A stretch of DNA of 64,000 nucleotides from an uncultured Paracoccaceae bacterium (GTDB lineage Bacteria > Pseudomonadota > Alphaproteobacteria > Rhodobacterales > Rhodobacteraceae), in the NCBI GenBank assembly GCA_937138255.1, contig CAKZOU010000037.1:17026-81025 (forward strand), in the 5' to 3' direction. Positions 54,409 through 63,961 of this stretch are shown here, piece by piece. The notes beneath the pieces were generated by a model. The model did no database searches and had not been told where the DNA came from. It saw only the letters and a list, made by a program, of their open reading frames with translations. Positions within the stretch are counted from its first letter, which is position 1, and every line of letters begins with the position of its first letter. Both the position numbers and the translations under genes were made by a program.

Positions 54409-55557
54409 TCAGCTCATAAAGCCGGGGGCGAGGAAATAGAAGCTATAGGCGACGATGATCGCGGGAACGGTGGAATAGAGCGTCGCCATGACGGCTGCGC
54501 GCGGGTTGAGGGCAATGGCTGGGAAGAGGGCGTCGCCGTCATTGGAGATCGCATTGCCGACGAGCGCCGAGAACGGGATCAGGCCGTTGACGAACAGAGT
54601 TGTCACCAGAACCTGAGGGCCGCAGCCGGGGATAAGTCCGATCAAGATACCGGCGGCGGGCAGGAACGGGGCGACCGAATTGAACAGAGCCGCAAGATCA
54701 AGGCCCGAAAAAGCCATCGTATATTCAAAGGCAAGATAGGCGCCGATGACCCAAACCGAAATGAACGAGGTTTCTTCCGCCACGCGGGTCAGGGGCGCGT
54801 CGGCAGCATTGGTCATCGCCTGAACCGGCGAGGTGGCCCAGATCCAGAGGCCGATAGCCGTTCCTGTCAGGCCGACAATCATCGGCAAGCTGCCTGCGGC
54901 ATCGTAAAGAGAAAGCCGCAGAAGCTGCGAGGCGCCAAGGACAATTCCGGGCAGGAAGACCGCGAAATAGGCGCGATCACGCGGACGAATGCGGCCGATG
55001 AGCGGGACATAGGCGCAGCCCGCCGTGGTGGGTTGCAGGCGGATCGCCGGCAGCGCATCGACCACCCAACCCGACAGGATGCCAACCGCGAAAGAGAGAG
55101 GCAGGACAACGGCGGCGGCATCGGGGCGGGTGGCGATCAGGAGGAAGGCAGCGTCGCCCATTGTCGAGGTCAGCGCCGCGACAACGGCGCCAAAGCCCAC
55201 GTTGCCCGAGGAATAGGCAGCCACCACGACGATCGCGCCGCCGCAGCCGGGGGTCGCCCCGAGGATCGACGCGATTGGCACTTGCCAGCGTTTGGAGCCT
55301 TTGAGCGCCTGCCCCATGTCGAAGCGAAAGAGCCGCTCTGCGCCGTAGAAAATCAGGAGTGTCGCCGCGACGAAGGCCGAAACCTGCAAATAGGCATCGG
55401 TCATCATCTGGCGGGTAATCCCGCCGATCTGTCCGGGCATCACCGCAAGCATGACAAAAGCAAGCGCGACCAGGACCCTGCGGCTCCGGATCGGGCCCAG
55501 CAGCGCCAATACGCGCGGGGCGCGGCCTTGTGGGAGGGTTGTGGAGGGCGTGCTCAT
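54409..55557 (-). CDS. Putative manganese transporter (DUF2899/ArsP_2-type membrane protein)
   Basis: 382 residues from the MSTPS start; a second ATG lies 9 bp upstream. About ten membrane helices. The two half-repeats share motifs ATPGCGGAIVV and LIPGCGPQVLV, typical of the putative manganese exporter/transporter family (PF11449). A Fur/Mur-type box lies between this gene and the divergent thioesterase. Metal direction is not proven. Confidence 0.7.
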   Translation of the reverse strand: MSTPSTTLPQGRAPRVLALLGPIRSRRVLVALAFVMLAVMPGQIGGITRQMMTDAYLQVSAFVAATLLIFYGAERLFRFDMGQALKGSKRWQVPIASILGATPGCGGAIVVVAAYSSGNVGFGAVVAALTSTMGDAAFLLIATRPDAAAVVLPLSFAVGILSGWVVDALPAIRLQPTTAGCAYVPLIGRIRPRDRAYFAVFLPGIVLGASQLLRLSLYDAAGSLPMIVGLTGTAIGLWIWATSPVQAMTNAADAPLTRVAEETSFISVWVIGAYLAFEYTMAFSGLDLAALFNSVAPFLPAAGILIGLIPGCGPQVLVTTLFVNGLIPFSALVGNAISNDGDALFPAIALNPRAAVMATLYSTVPAIIVAYSFYFLAPGFMS

Positions 55558-55574
55558 GGGTTCCAACGATGCAA

Positions 55575-55591
55575 TTGCGAATAATTCTCAA
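55575..55591. promoter_or_regulatory. Fur/Mur-type box TTGCGAATaATTCTCAA
   Basis: 17-bp imperfect palindrome with one mismatched pair; on the minus strand it reads TGAGAAT-T-ATTCGCA, the Fur 7-1-7 form. It is centred 26 bp upstream of the transporter start and 74 bp upstream of the divergent thioesterase. In alphaproteobacteria this site class is served by Fur/Mur (Mn-sensing), consistent with a Mn transporter. Confidence 0.7.
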
Positions 55592-55656
55592 TAACAGATA
55601 TAGCGCTTGCGCCCGACAGTGCAAGTGCCAAGTTGCGGGCAAAGCGAGGACGACCC

Positions 55657-56112
55657 ATGACCACCGATGAAATGCAGGACCGTCGCGAAAGACTGGCCAA
55701 GCAGTTTACCGAAGCCTTGCCTCATGCGCGGGCGCTTGGAATGCGAATGGATGCGGTGGGCGAGGGGGTTGCGACGATCTCAATGGGCTATGACGCGCGG
55801 TTCGTGGGCGATCCCGAGACCGGCGTGATCCACGGCGGGGCCGTATCGGCCCTGATGGACACCTGCGGCGGCGCGGCGGTCATGGCGCATCCGGCGGCGA
55901 TCATCGGGACGGCGACCCTCGATCTGCGGATCGACTATATGCGCCCCGCGACCCCCGGCCAGCGGATCGTCGCACGGGCCGAGTGCTATCACGTCACCCG
56001 CTCCGTCGCCTTTGTCAGGGCCGTGGCGATGGACGACGATACGGCGCGGCCGGTGGCAACGGCGCACGGGGCTTTCACAGTCGAGCTTCTGAAGCGGGAG
56101 GCCCGCCCATGA
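55657..56112 (+). CDS. PaaI-family acyl-CoA thioesterase (first of a pair)
   Basis: 151 residues, hot-dog fold. [17 protein letters not shown] is the core helix with its conserved HGG, followed by the [11 protein letters not shown] strand region. GAGGA precedes the ATG. Hydrolyses an acyl- or aryl-CoA thioester. Overlaps the next thioesterase gene by 4 bp. Confidence 0.85.
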   Translation: MTTDEMQDRRERLAKQFTEALPHARALGMRMDAVGEGVATISMGYDARFVGDPETGVIHGGAVSALMDTCGGAAVMAHPAAIIGTATLDLRIDYMRPATPGQRIVARAECYHVTRSVAFVRAVAMDDDTARPVATAHGAFTVELLKREARP

Positions 56113-56615
56113 GCCGCCGCCCCGAACCTGTGCAGGTCGTCAAGCAGCGCCGCGATGCGGCTTTGCAAAAGCTCGTGGGCAGCGTGCCCTATATCCAGTT
56201 TCTCGGCGTAAAGTTTGACCGCCGCGGCGACGAGTTGACCGCTTTTCTGCCCTATGAAGATGCGCTGATCGGCAACCCGGTCCTTCCGGCGCTCCATGGG
56301 GGCGCGATTGCTGCCTTTCTCGAGATTGCCTGTGTGGTCGAGCTGAGCTGGGCGCAGATGTGGGAAGATATGGAGGCCGCCGCCCGCGAGGGTGTGGGCT
56401 CGCCTACTGAAGCTAAGATCCTGCTGCCGAAGACCATTGATTTCACGGTCGATTATCTCCGCTCCGGCCTGCCGCGCGACGCCTACGCGCGGGCGCGGGT
56501 CAATCGCTCGGGGCGACGCTATGCCTCGGTCCATGTCGAGGCCTGGCAGGACAACCGTTCGCGCCTATTCGCGCAGGCCACGGGCCATTTCCTGATGCCG
56601 CAACGCCATGAATGA
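56109..56615 (+). CDS. PaaI-family thioesterase (second of a pair)
   Basis: 168 residues, hot-dog fold with [20 protein letters not shown] and [14 protein letters not shown]. It has an insertion of about 20 residues after the central helix ([20 protein letters not shown]) relative to the first copy. Likely forms a heteromer or an alternative specificity with the neighbour. It overlaps the MATE gene by 8 bp. Confidence 0.8.
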   Translation: MSRRPEPVQVVKQRRDAALQKLVGSVPYIQFLGVKFDRRGDELTAFLPYEDALIGNPVLPALHGGAIAAFLEIACVVELSWAQMWEDMEAAAREGVGSPTEAKILLPKTIDFTVDYLRSGLPRDAYARARVNRSGRRYASVHVEAWQDNRSRLFAQATGHFLMPQRHE

Positions 56616-57918
56616 GGCGCTGACGCACCGGCGGGTGCTTACGATCGCCATTCCGATCGTCTTGTCGAACGCGACCGTGCCGATCCTCGGGGTCGTGGAT
56701 ACCGGTGTGGTCGGGCAACTTGGCGAGGCCGCACCGATTGGCGCGGTGGGCATTGGCGCGATCATCCTCACGGCGATCTATTGGGTTTTCGGGTTTCTGC
56801 GGATGGGCACGACCGGCCTGACCAGTCAGGCCAAGGGCGCGAAGGACGTGGCCGAGGAGGCGGCGCTCCTGTTGCGGGCCTTGCTTGTGGGGGCGGTGTC
56901 GGGCCTTGCGATCATCCTGTTGCAGTGGCCGCTTTTCGCGCTGGGCTTCAAGGTCTCGCCCGCAAGTGCCGAGGTCGAGAGCCTCGCCCGCAGCTATATG
57001 GCGATCCGCGTCTGGTCGGCGCCGGCGGCGATCTCACTTTATGGCATCACCGGCTGGATGATCGCGCAGGAGCGGACGCGGGGGGTCTTGGCTATTCAGG
57101 TGGTGATGAACGGGCTCAATATCGGGCTCGATCTTCTTTTTGTTCTGGGCTTTGGCTGGGGCGTTGAAGGCGTGGCCGTTGCGACAGTGATTGCCGAGTG
57201 GTCGGGGCTGGGCCTTGGGCTTTGGCTCTGCCGGGGTATCTTTGCCGGGCCGCACTGGAAGGATCGGGCCCGGGTTTTCGATCTGGTGCGCCTGAAGAGG
57301 ATGGCATCGGTCAACGGCGATATTTTGATCCGGTCGGTTCTGTTGCAGGCGATTTTCGTGAGCTTCCTTTTCTGGGGCGCCAAGTTTGGCGATCTGCAAC
57401 TGGCCGCGAACCAGATCCTCCTGCAGTTCCTTCATGTCACGGCCTATGCCCTCGATGGCTTTGCGTTTGCCGCCGAGGCTCTTGTCGGGCAGGCCTTGGG
57501 CGCGCGCGACCGCCGGACATTGCGCGGCGGGGCGATCCTGACGAGTGGCTGGGGCGCGGTTGTCTGTCTTCTTCTCTCGCTGGCCTTCTGGGCCTTCGGG
57601 CCGCAGATCATCGACGTGATGACCACCGCGCCCGATGTGCGGGAGGCGGCGCGGAAGTTCCTGCCGTTCATGGTTGCGGCACCCCTCATAGGGATCGTGC
57701 CGTGGATGCTCGACGGGATCTTCATCGGCGCGACGCGAACGCGGGATATGCGGAACATGATGCTGGTTTCCGCGGTGGCCTATTTCGCGGTGGCGGTTCC
57801 CTTGATGGGGGCCTTCGGCAATCGGGGCCTTTGGGTGGCGCTCTTGGTCAGCTTTGTTGTGCGCGGGGTGACGCTTGGGCTTCGCTATCCGGCGCTGGAG
57901 CGGTCGGCGGAAGGGTAG
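56608..57918 (+). CDS. MATE family efflux transporter
   Basis: 436 residues with 12 predicted membrane helices in two halves (about 1-215 and 230-436). The NATVPILGVVDTGVVGQLG start is typical of the DinF-like branch. Exports cationic or lipid compounds with Na+ or H+. Overlaps the thioesterase gene upstream. Its stop begins a dispersed intergenic repeat (copy B). Confidence 0.88.
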   Translation: MNEALTHRRVLTIAIPIVLSNATVPILGVVDTGVVGQLGEAAPIGAVGIGAIILTAIYWVFGFLRMGTTGLTSQAKGAKDVAEEAALLLRALLVGAVSGLAIILLQWPLFALGFKVSPASAEVESLARSYMAIRVWSAPAAISLYGITGWMIAQERTRGVLAIQVVMNGLNIGLDLLFVLGFGWGVEGVAVATVIAEWSGLGLGLWLCRGIFAGPHWKDRARVFDLVRLKRMASVNGDILIRSVLLQAIFVSFLFWGAKFGDLQLAANQILLQFLHVTAYALDGFAFAAEALVGQALGARDRRTLRGGAILTSGWGAVVCLLLSLAFWAFGPQIIDVMTTAPDVREAARKFLPFMVAAPLIGIVPWMLDGIFIGATRTRDMRNMMLVSAVAYFAVAVPLMGAFGNRGLWVALLVSFVVRGVTLGLRYPALERSAEG

Positions 57919-57978
57919 GGGCTCTGCCCCTCTGCCCTGCGGGCATTCACCCCGGAGTATTTGGCGGCCAAAAGAAAC
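57919..57978 (+). repeat. Dispersed intergenic repeat, copy B (after the MATE gene)
   Basis: From the MATE stop codon on the plus strand: GGGGCTCTGCCCCT, then CATTCACCCCGGAGTATTT, then GGCCAAAAGAA, matching copy A after maeB. The hairpin GGGGCTCTGCCCC may act as a terminator. Confidence 0.75.
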
Positions 57979-58314
57979 CTAGAGGAGTGTCAGGACGTTT
58001 TCCGGCGGGCGACCGAGGGCGGCCTTTTGGCCGTGGAATACTACGGGGCGCTCGATGAGGATCGGGTGGTTTGCCATGGCGGCGATCACGGTGTTTTCGT
58101 CGGCGGTGGCGAGGTCTTTGTAGGGGGCTTCGCTGTGGCGCAGGAGCTTGTGGGCCGGAAGGTCCAGGGCTTTGAGGGCGGTGCGGAGTTCGGCCTCAGT
58201 GGGTGGGTCTTGCAGGTAGGGGCGGATCTTTGGCGTCAGCCCGCGTTCCTCGAGAAGGGCAAGGGTCTGGCGCGATTTGCTGCAGCGCGGGTTGTGCCAG
58301 ATCGTCAGGTCCAT
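57979..58314 (-). CDS. arsC: Glutaredoxin-type arsenate reductase
   Basis: 111 residues. ArsC/Spx fold with the active-site Cys in [11 protein letters not shown] at residue 10 and the [13 protein letters not shown] segment. It reduces arsenate with glutathione and glutaredoxin; the family also includes YffB-like members of other function. Overlaps pyrD by 10 bp, so co-transcription with it is likely. No other ars genes nearby. Confidence 0.8.
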   Translation of the reverse strand: MDLTIWHNPRCSKSRQTLALLEERGLTPKIRPYLQDPPTEAELRTALKALDLPAHKLLRHSEAPYKDLATADENTVIAAMANHPILIERPVVFHGQKAALGRPPENVLTLL

Positions 58315-59360
58315 TTGGCTCGTCCTTTGCCGACCGCCTCGGCAACATTGGCGTAGCCGTCGCGGGCGAGGAGGCGGTCGAGGCCGCGGGTGATCTCGTC
58401 GGCGAGGCTGATGCCGCCATAGACGAGGGCGGTGTAGAGCTGCACCGCAGAGGCGCCGGCGAGGATCTTGGCATAGGCGTCTTCGGCGGAAGAGATGCCG
58501 CCGACGCCGACGAGCGGCAGGTCGGTCAGGCCCGCGAGGCGGGCGAGGATGCGGGTCGATTTCTCGAAGAGAGGGGTGCCGGAGAGGCCGCCTTTTTCGC
58601 CTGCGTGCGGGCTCTTGAGGCCGTCGCGCGAGAGGGTCGTGTTGGTGGCGATGATGGCCGAGAGGCCCGCCGAGGTTGCGACTGCGGCGATGTCGGCGAG
58701 TTCGGCGTCGGTCAGGTCGGGGGCGATCTTGAGGAAGATCGGGATCGGGCGGGCGAGGGCGGCGTTGGCCGCCATCACGCCGTCGAGGAGGGCGGCGAGG
58801 GCGGCTTTGCCTTGCAAGTCGCGCAAGGATTCGGTGTTGGGCGAGGAGACGTTGACGGTCGCGAAATCGAGGTGCGGGCCGCAGGATGCGAGGACCTTGG
58901 CGAAATCCGCTGCGCGATCGTCGCTGTCCTTGTTGGCGCCGAGGTTGAGGCCGAGGGTGCCGCCCTTGGGGCGGTGGGCGAGGCGGGCGGCGATGGCCTG
59001 CATGCCGTCGTTGTTGAAGCCGAAACGGTTGATCGCGGCGCGGTCTTCGGTGAGGCGGAAGAGGCGGGGGCGCGGGTTGCCGGGCTGGGGGCGCGGGGTG
59101 GCGGCGCCGACCTCGACAAAGCCGAAGCCGCAGCGGGCGAGGGGGGCAAGCGCGGTGGCGTTCTTGTCGAAACCTGCGGCGAGGCCCACGGGATTGGGCA
59201 GCGAAAGGCCAGCGAGGGTGGTTGCGAGGCGTGGCGAGGTGAAGGGGCCGCCCTTCGGGCCGAGGCCCATTTGCAGCGCCTTCAGCGCCAGCCCATGCGC
59301 CGCTTCGGGATCGAGGCGGCGGAGCGCGATCATGCCGAGGGCTTCGAGGGGCGGGGTCAT
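58305..59360 (-). CDS. pyrD: Dihydroorotate dehydrogenase (quinone), class 2
   Basis: 351 residues from the ATG at 59360, which overlaps the DUF952 stop by 3 bp; the open frame runs further upstream but is not coding there. FMN enzyme of pyrimidine synthesis, membrane-associated through its N-terminus. Motifs are [24 protein letters not shown] and [22 protein letters not shown]. Class 2 marks and length are normal. Confidence 0.94.
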   Translation of the reverse strand: MTPPLEALGMIALRRLDPEAAHGLALKALQMGLGPKGGPFTSPRLATTLAGLSLPNPVGLAAGFDKNATALAPLARCGFGFVEVGAATPRPQPGNPRPRLFRLTEDRAAINRFGFNNDGMQAIAARLAHRPKGGTLGLNLGANKDSDDRAADFAKVLASCGPHLDFATVNVSSPNTESLRDLQGKAALAALLDGVMAANAALARPIPIFLKIAPDLTDAELADIAAVATSAGLSAIIATNTTLSRDGLKSPHAGEKGGLSGTPLFEKSTRILARLAGLTDLPLVGVGGISSAEDAYAKILAGASAVQLYTALVYGGISLADEITRGLDRLLARDGYANVAEAVGKGRAKWT

Positions 59361-59692
59361 GTCAGGTCCGGGAATTGGTGGGCGCCGTTTGCGAGCGGCA
59401 GGGGCGCATCCCAGAGGACGTCCGTCAGGCGCAGCTCGCGATAGAGATGCGGGAAAAGCTGGCCGCCGCGCGAGGGTTCCCAGCGAATATCGGGGGCGAG
59501 GGCATCGGCGTCGAGCGCGAGGAGCACCAGACCTTCTTCGCCCGCGAAATGCTTGGCGGCGGTCTCGGCGGCCTGAGCGGCGGTCGAAAAATGCACATAG
59601 CCGTCGGCCACGTCGATCGGGGCACCGAGCGTGGCCCCTTTGGCCGTGAGGTCGGCCCATTCGGGGCCGCGGAAAATCTTGTAGATCAGCAT
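59357..59692 (-). CDS. DUF952 family protein
   Basis: 111 residues, one DUF952 domain ([45 protein letters not shown]). Small cytoplasmic protein related by fold to the ADP-ribosyl/glutathione-transferase-like group; no established function. Translationally coupled to pyrD and probably first in the DUF952-pyrD-arsC operon. Confidence 0.8.
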   Translation of the reverse strand: MLIYKIFRGPEWADLTAKGATLGAPIDVADGYVHFSTAAQAAETAAKHFAGEEGLVLLALDADALAPDIRWEPSRGGQLFPHLYRELRLTDVLWDAPLPLANGAHQFPDLT

Positions 59693-59840
59693 GGCGCTCT
59701 CATGCCCTTTGGCCCGCCCGTGGTCAATGGCGGGCTGTCACTGGCCTGTTTCATCGGGTCCGCATCCTGCGAGAGGAATCTTTGACTCGGTGGTCAAATC
59801 GCGCAAACATCCGGCCACCAAACCCTGGGAGGTATTTTCA

Positions 59841-61349
59841 ATGAGACTGTTCAAAAAGACTTTTGCCGCGACTCTGCTCGGAGCGACGGCGCTGGGCGCG
59901 AGCGTGGCGCTGCCCGCGGCGGCCGATAGCGTGACCATCACCATTCTGGGCGTCGGCGACATCTATGAATTCGACGAGGGCTTTGCCCCGATCAACGCCA
60001 TTGCCAGGGCGGAGCGGGCGGCCAATCCGAACACGATCTATGTGATGGACGGCGATATGCTCTCGCCTTCTCTACTTTCGGGTTTTGACGGCGGGATGAA
60101 CACCATCGACCTGACCAACCTCGTGCCCTTTGACCTTGCCGTTCCGGGCAACCACGAGTTTGACGCCGGAACCGCCAACTTCCTCGAGAAGATGGCCGCC
60201 TCCAACTATCCTTGGGCCGCGATCAACATCACCAATGAAGACGGATCGCCCGTGCCGGGCCTCGGCGGTGTGATGCATATGGAGGTGGGCGGCATCAAGG
60301 TCGCGCTCATTCCGGTGGCGCAGGATACAACGCCCGAAGTGGCGAGCCCCGATGGGCTTGCCTTCCAGTCCACGGTCGACACCGGCATTGCCGCCGCCAA
60401 GCAGGCGCGGGCGGACGGGGCCGAGCTGGTGATCGGTGTGGTCCAGACCAACATGGCCAATGACCGCGCCATGATCGCAAGCCACGCCTTCGACGTGATC
60501 ATGTCGGGCGACGACCACTCCTACGCGACCTCCTACGATGGCATTACCGCCTATGTAGAGACCTCGATGGATGGCCGCTTCCTCTCGCCGCTCGATCTCA
60601 ATATCGAGATCACCAACAAGGATGACGGCACCCGCTCGATCAAGTGGACGCCCAACTTCCGCTTCATCAACACCGCGGATGTCGAGCCGGATCCGGAAAC
60701 GCAGGCGATGGTTGACAAGCTGGCGGCCGATCTGGACGCAAGCCTCAACATCGAGATCGGGGCGACCGCTGGCGCGCTCGACAGTCGCCGCAATGTCGTT
60801 CGCGGCGAAGAGTCGGCAATGGGCAACCTGATCGCAGACGCCATGCGCGATGCGACCGGGGCGGATGTGACGATCACCAATGGCGGCGGCATTCGCGCCG
60901 ACCGGACCTATGACGCCGGCACCGTTCTCACCCGCCGCGATATCCTCTCGGAACTGCCATTCGGCAATGTCACAGTCGTGACGGAACTTCCGGGCAGCCA
61001 GATCCTTGCCGCGCTCGAGAACGGGGTGAGCCAGGTCGAAAAAGGGGCCGGCCGGTTCCCGCAGGTCTCGGGTCTGAGCTTCGTCTATGATCCTTCGGCA
61101 CCTGCCGGATCGCGGATCACCGAGGTTACGGTTGGCGGAGCGGCGCTTGAGGCGGACAAGGTCTATCGCGTCGCGACCAACGACTACATGCTTGGTGGCG
61201 GCGATGGCTACGGAGCGCTCGGTGGCGGCCGGGTTGTCATGGATAAGGGCAACGGCAGCCTGATGGCCAATGATGTTATCAACTACATCATCGCCAACGG
61301 CGGCGCCTCGGCCTCTGTGGAAGGCCGGATCAAGACTGTTGGCCAATAG
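59841..61349 (+). CDS. UshA/5'-nucleotidase-like secreted protein with altered metal site
   Basis: 502 residues from an ATG with GGGAGG upstream. Signal peptide MRLFKKTFAATLLGATALG, cleavage near residue 28 (AAA-DS). N-terminal calcineurin-like domain: GDM in VMDGDMLSPS and GNHE in PGNHEFDAG are intact. The first motif reads GVGDIYEF in place of NDxH(G); the usual TH of the third motif is QTN; and GHxH is GDDH. The C-terminal 5'-nucleotidase domain (about 310-502; ITNGGGIRADR, DYMLGGGDGYGAL) is complete. Substrate binding likely, hydrolysis doubtful. Confidence 0.78.
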   Translation: MRLFKKTFAATLLGATALGASVALPAAADSVTITILGVGDIYEFDEGFAPINAIARAERAANPNTIYVMDGDMLSPSLLSGFDGGMNTIDLTNLVPFDLAVPGNHEFDAGTANFLEKMAASNYPWAAINITNEDGSPVPGLGGVMHMEVGGIKVALIPVAQDTTPEVASPDGLAFQSTVDTGIAAAKQARADGAELVIGVVQTNMANDRAMIASHAFDVIMSGDDHSYATSYDGITAYVETSMDGRFLSPLDLNIEITNKDDGTRSIKWTPNFRFINTADVEPDPETQAMVDKLAADLDASLNIEIGATAGALDSRRNVVRGEESAMGNLIADAMRDATGADVTITNGGGIRADRTYDAGTVLTRRDILSELPFGNVTVVTELPGSQILAALENGVSQVEKGAGRFPQVSGLSFVYDPSAPAGSRITEVTVGGAALEADKVYRVATNDYMLGGGDGYGALGGGRVVMDKGNGSLMANDVINYIIANGGASASVEGRIKTVGQ

Positions 61350-61373
61350 GCCCTGGTATTCCGACAAAAAAGA

Positions 61374-61397
61374 GCCCCGCGGAGCGATCCGCGGGGC
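61374..61397 (-). terminator. Terminator for the DUF4242 gene
   Basis: A perfect 10-bp stem (GCCCCGCGGA 61374-61383, TCCGCGGGGC 61388-61397) with loop GCGA is followed on the minus strand by TCTTTTTTGTCGG. Confidence 0.8.
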
Positions 61398-61418
61398 CTA
61401 GTCTTGGGAGAAGGGCTA

Positions 61419-61694
61419 CTATTGTCGCGCGGTTGCCGGATCCATCATGCCTGTAACTTCGGTGATGATCGTCGCCGGAAAACCGCTGAGTTCAGCGTGC
61501 TTGTGGATCGCGTCTTCGTCTTCGGCGAGGTAGATGCAGAAGGTCTTGTCCGCTGTGACATAGGAATGAATCCACTGAACCTTGGGGGCGAGTTCAGCCA
61601 ATGCTCCGTTCGAGGTGCGGGCCGCGCCGCCAAGCTCGGGGTTGCTTAGTCCGCCAACGCCCGGAAGGGCGCGTTCGATCACAAATTTTCTCAT
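61419..61694 (-). CDS. DUF4242 family protein
   Basis: 91 residues from the ATG with GGAGACAGAC upstream. DUF4242 proteins are small ferredoxin-fold barrels with ligand-binding His/Cys (here VQWIHSYVTADKTFCIYLAEDEDAIHKHAE). A nickel-binding relative is known. Function here unknown. The terminator just described ends the transcript. Confidence 0.75.
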   Translation of the reverse strand: MRKFVIERALPGVGGLSNPELGGAARTSNGALAELAPKVQWIHSYVTADKTFCIYLAEDEDAIHKHAELSGFPATIITEVTGMMDPATARQ

Positions 61695-61855
61695 GTCTGT
61701 CTCCAGTTCCGATGTTAGGGTTTGAGAGACAAGGCGCCTTGATGAAGACAGCTTGCACCAGTGAGCCGCTGCCCGCACGTCAGGAAAATTGTTTGCGCCG
61801 AAAGAAAATCTTTAGCGTCGAACGTGGATTCGCCCAAAAAGGAAGGTTGTCAGAA

Positions 61856-62566
61856 ATGTGCGGGCGTATGGCTATCACTCTGCCACAAGACGCGATGGCG
61901 CGACTTTTCGCGGCGACACCAGACAACGATCTGCCGCCGGGGCCTAACTATAACGTCTGCCCGACGATGCCGATCTCTGCCGCCACGTCGGACGGCGGCC
62001 ACCGCCGCCTGAGGGCGATGCGCTGGGGCTTCGTTCCACGTTGGTACAAGACGCCGACCGACGGCCCGCTTCTGATCAACGCCCGCTCCGAGACCATCGC
62101 CGAAAAGCCCGCATTCCGCGAGGCCTGCCGCGAACGGCGCTGTCTCGTGGCGGCGGACGGGTTCTATGAATGGAAGCGCGAAAAGGGGCAGACCCCGCTG
62201 CCGTGGTTCGTCACCCGCGCCGACGGGGCGCCCCTCGTCATGGCCGGGATCTGGCAGACTTGGCAGGGGTCGGAGGGTGAGGCCATCGACAGCTGCGCCA
62301 TCGTCACCTGCGCCGCCAACGAGACCATGGCGCCGGTGCACGACCGCCTGCCGGTGATCCTTGAAGCGAAGGACTGGCCGCTCTGGCTTGGCGAAGAGGG
62401 CAAAGGGGCGGCCACGCTGATGCGGCCTGCGGGGACCGAAATCCTGAGAATGCACCGGGTCGGGACCGAGGTAAATTCCAACCGGGCAACCGGGCCGGGC
62501 CTGAATAAGCCGGTTGGGCCAGCGCCGGATCCTTCGGCGCAAGCAGAGCCGTCGCCGGAAAGCTAG
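61856..62566 (+). CDS. SOS response-associated peptidase (SRAP/YedK-like)
   Basis: 236 residues. The catalytic Cys2 follows the initiator Met (MCGRMAI); NARSE, FYEWK (active-site Glu) and VHDRLPV (active-site His) are present. SRAP proteins crosslink to abasic sites in single-stranded DNA and act in DNA-damage tolerance. The start is at the MCGR, the only one compatible with catalysis. The C-terminal 30 residues are Pro-rich and variable. Confidence 0.92.
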   Translation: MCGRMAITLPQDAMARLFAATPDNDLPPGPNYNVCPTMPISAATSDGGHRRLRAMRWGFVPRWYKTPTDGPLLINARSETIAEKPAFREACRERRCLVAADGFYEWKREKGQTPLPWFVTRADGAPLVMAGIWQTWQGSEGEAIDSCAIVTCAANETMAPVHDRLPVILEAKDWPLWLGEEGKGAATLMRPAGTEILRMHRVGTEVNSNRATGPGLNKPVGPAPDPSAQAEPSPES

Positions 62567-62622
62567 GTCAAAATCTCTTTCGATGTTAGGCTAGGCAAAG
62601 GCCAACGATACCGGGGGGGATC

Positions 62623-63897
62623 ATGGCGCTTGAGGAGTTCTTCAACAGGTCGAACATTCTCGACCTCAGTTTCTTCAATTTCCGCAATGCGATCACCGCC
62701 TGCTATTTTGCAGATCGCGACCTGCGGATCCAAAGGACCAACGATAATTTCAAGATGTTCTTTCCCAGGATCGGAAATGTCGCCAATGCGCCTTTTCTAG
62801 GGGTGCTTGAGCAGCTCGGCGTTGAGGCGGAACATATTGACAGCTTCACCGCGCAACTCGAAGCCGATGGCCACGTCTTTATTCCCAAGATTCCGATCCG
62901 CGTCGATGGCATGGACAAGGTCTTTTCGCTCATGTCGACCTATACGAAGGATCCGAGCTTCAGCTATCTCAACGGGGTTCAAGGCCAGTTCGTCGACCGG
63001 ACCGCGGAATGGGAACTGCGCAAGGAGCGTGAAAGTCTGCTTGAGGAAAAGCTCCGTGACAGGGAGTTGATCGAAGACAAGACCCGCCAACTTGAACGGC
63101 TGGCGAGCCGGCTCGCCAAATACCTTTCACCACAGATTTACGACTCGATCTTCTCTGGGAAAAGCGAAACCCGCGATCCCTTGGCGCGAAGAAACCTGAC
63201 CATCTTCTTTTCCGATATCGAAGGGTTCACCGACATCAGCGATTCAATGGAGCCCGAGCGGCTTTCGTTCTTCATGAACACCTATCTGAGCGAAATGTCG
63301 AATATTGCGCTCCAATATGGCGGCACGATCGACAAGTTTATCGGCGACGCCATTCTTGTGTTTTTCGGTGATCCAGAAACCGAAGGTGATCGCAATGACG
63401 CCCTCAAATGTGCCCGGATGGCCGTCAGGATGCGCGAACGGGTCAAGGAATTGCAGTCGGTTTGGCACGAGAATGGAATTTCAAAACCTCTGCGGGTTCG
63501 GATGGGGATCAATACCGGTTTCTGCACGGTGGGAAATTTCGGATCAGAACACCGACTTGAATATACCGCGCTCGGAAGCCCGGTGAATCTGGCCTCCCGG
63601 CTTCAAACAACGGCTGAGGCCGACACGATCCTTATGAGCGAGGCGACCCATGTGTTGATCGAGGATCTGGCCGATTGCGTGCGAATGCCTGACATAACGG
63701 TCAAGGGCTTTGCCCGCCCGGTGGCCACATTCAAGCTCAACGGTGTGAAAGACGATGATCAGGCAGCGATCCAACGCATGACACGCATCGGCAGGCATGT
63801 GGCGGTCGACATCCCGGATGCCCGGCATATCCGCGAGGCGATAGAGGAGCTTCGCAACATACAGGGCGAATTGGAAAAGCACCTCGTCAAAGACTGA
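62623..63897 (+). CDS. PAS-like domain linked to class III adenylate/guanylate cyclase
   Basis: 424 residues without signal peptide or membrane helix. An N-terminal PAS-like sensor (about 20-130) is followed by a coiled coil (about 130-165; KERESLLEEKLRDRELIEDKT) and a class III cyclase domain (about 185-370). Metal-binding Asp are in FFSDIEGFTDIS and DKFIGDAILVFFG; the transition-state residues are in NLASRLQ. Makes cAMP or cGMP in response to an intracellular cue. A 40-residue C-terminal tail (about 385-424) has no match. Confidence 0.88.
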   Translation: MALEEFFNRSNILDLSFFNFRNAITACYFADRDLRIQRTNDNFKMFFPRIGNVANAPFLGVLEQLGVEAEHIDSFTAQLEADGHVFIPKIPIRVDGMDKVFSLMSTYTKDPSFSYLNGVQGQFVDRTAEWELRKERESLLEEKLRDRELIEDKTRQLERLASRLAKYLSPQIYDSIFSGKSETRDPLARRNLTIFFSDIEGFTDISDSMEPERLSFFMNTYLSEMSNIALQYGGTIDKFIGDAILVFFGDPETEGDRNDALKCARMAVRMRERVKELQSVWHENGISKPLRVRMGINTGFCTVGNFGSEHRLEYTALGSPVNLASRLQTTAEADTILMSEATHVLIEDLADCVRMPDITVKGFARPVATFKLNGVKDDDQAAIQRMTRIGRHVAVDIPDARHIREAIEELRNIQGELEKHLVKD

Positions 63898-63961
63898 TCG
63901 CGATACCTCGGCCAGACCAGCTTGACGATCTGCGCCTCATATCATACGCACAGAAAACCTG

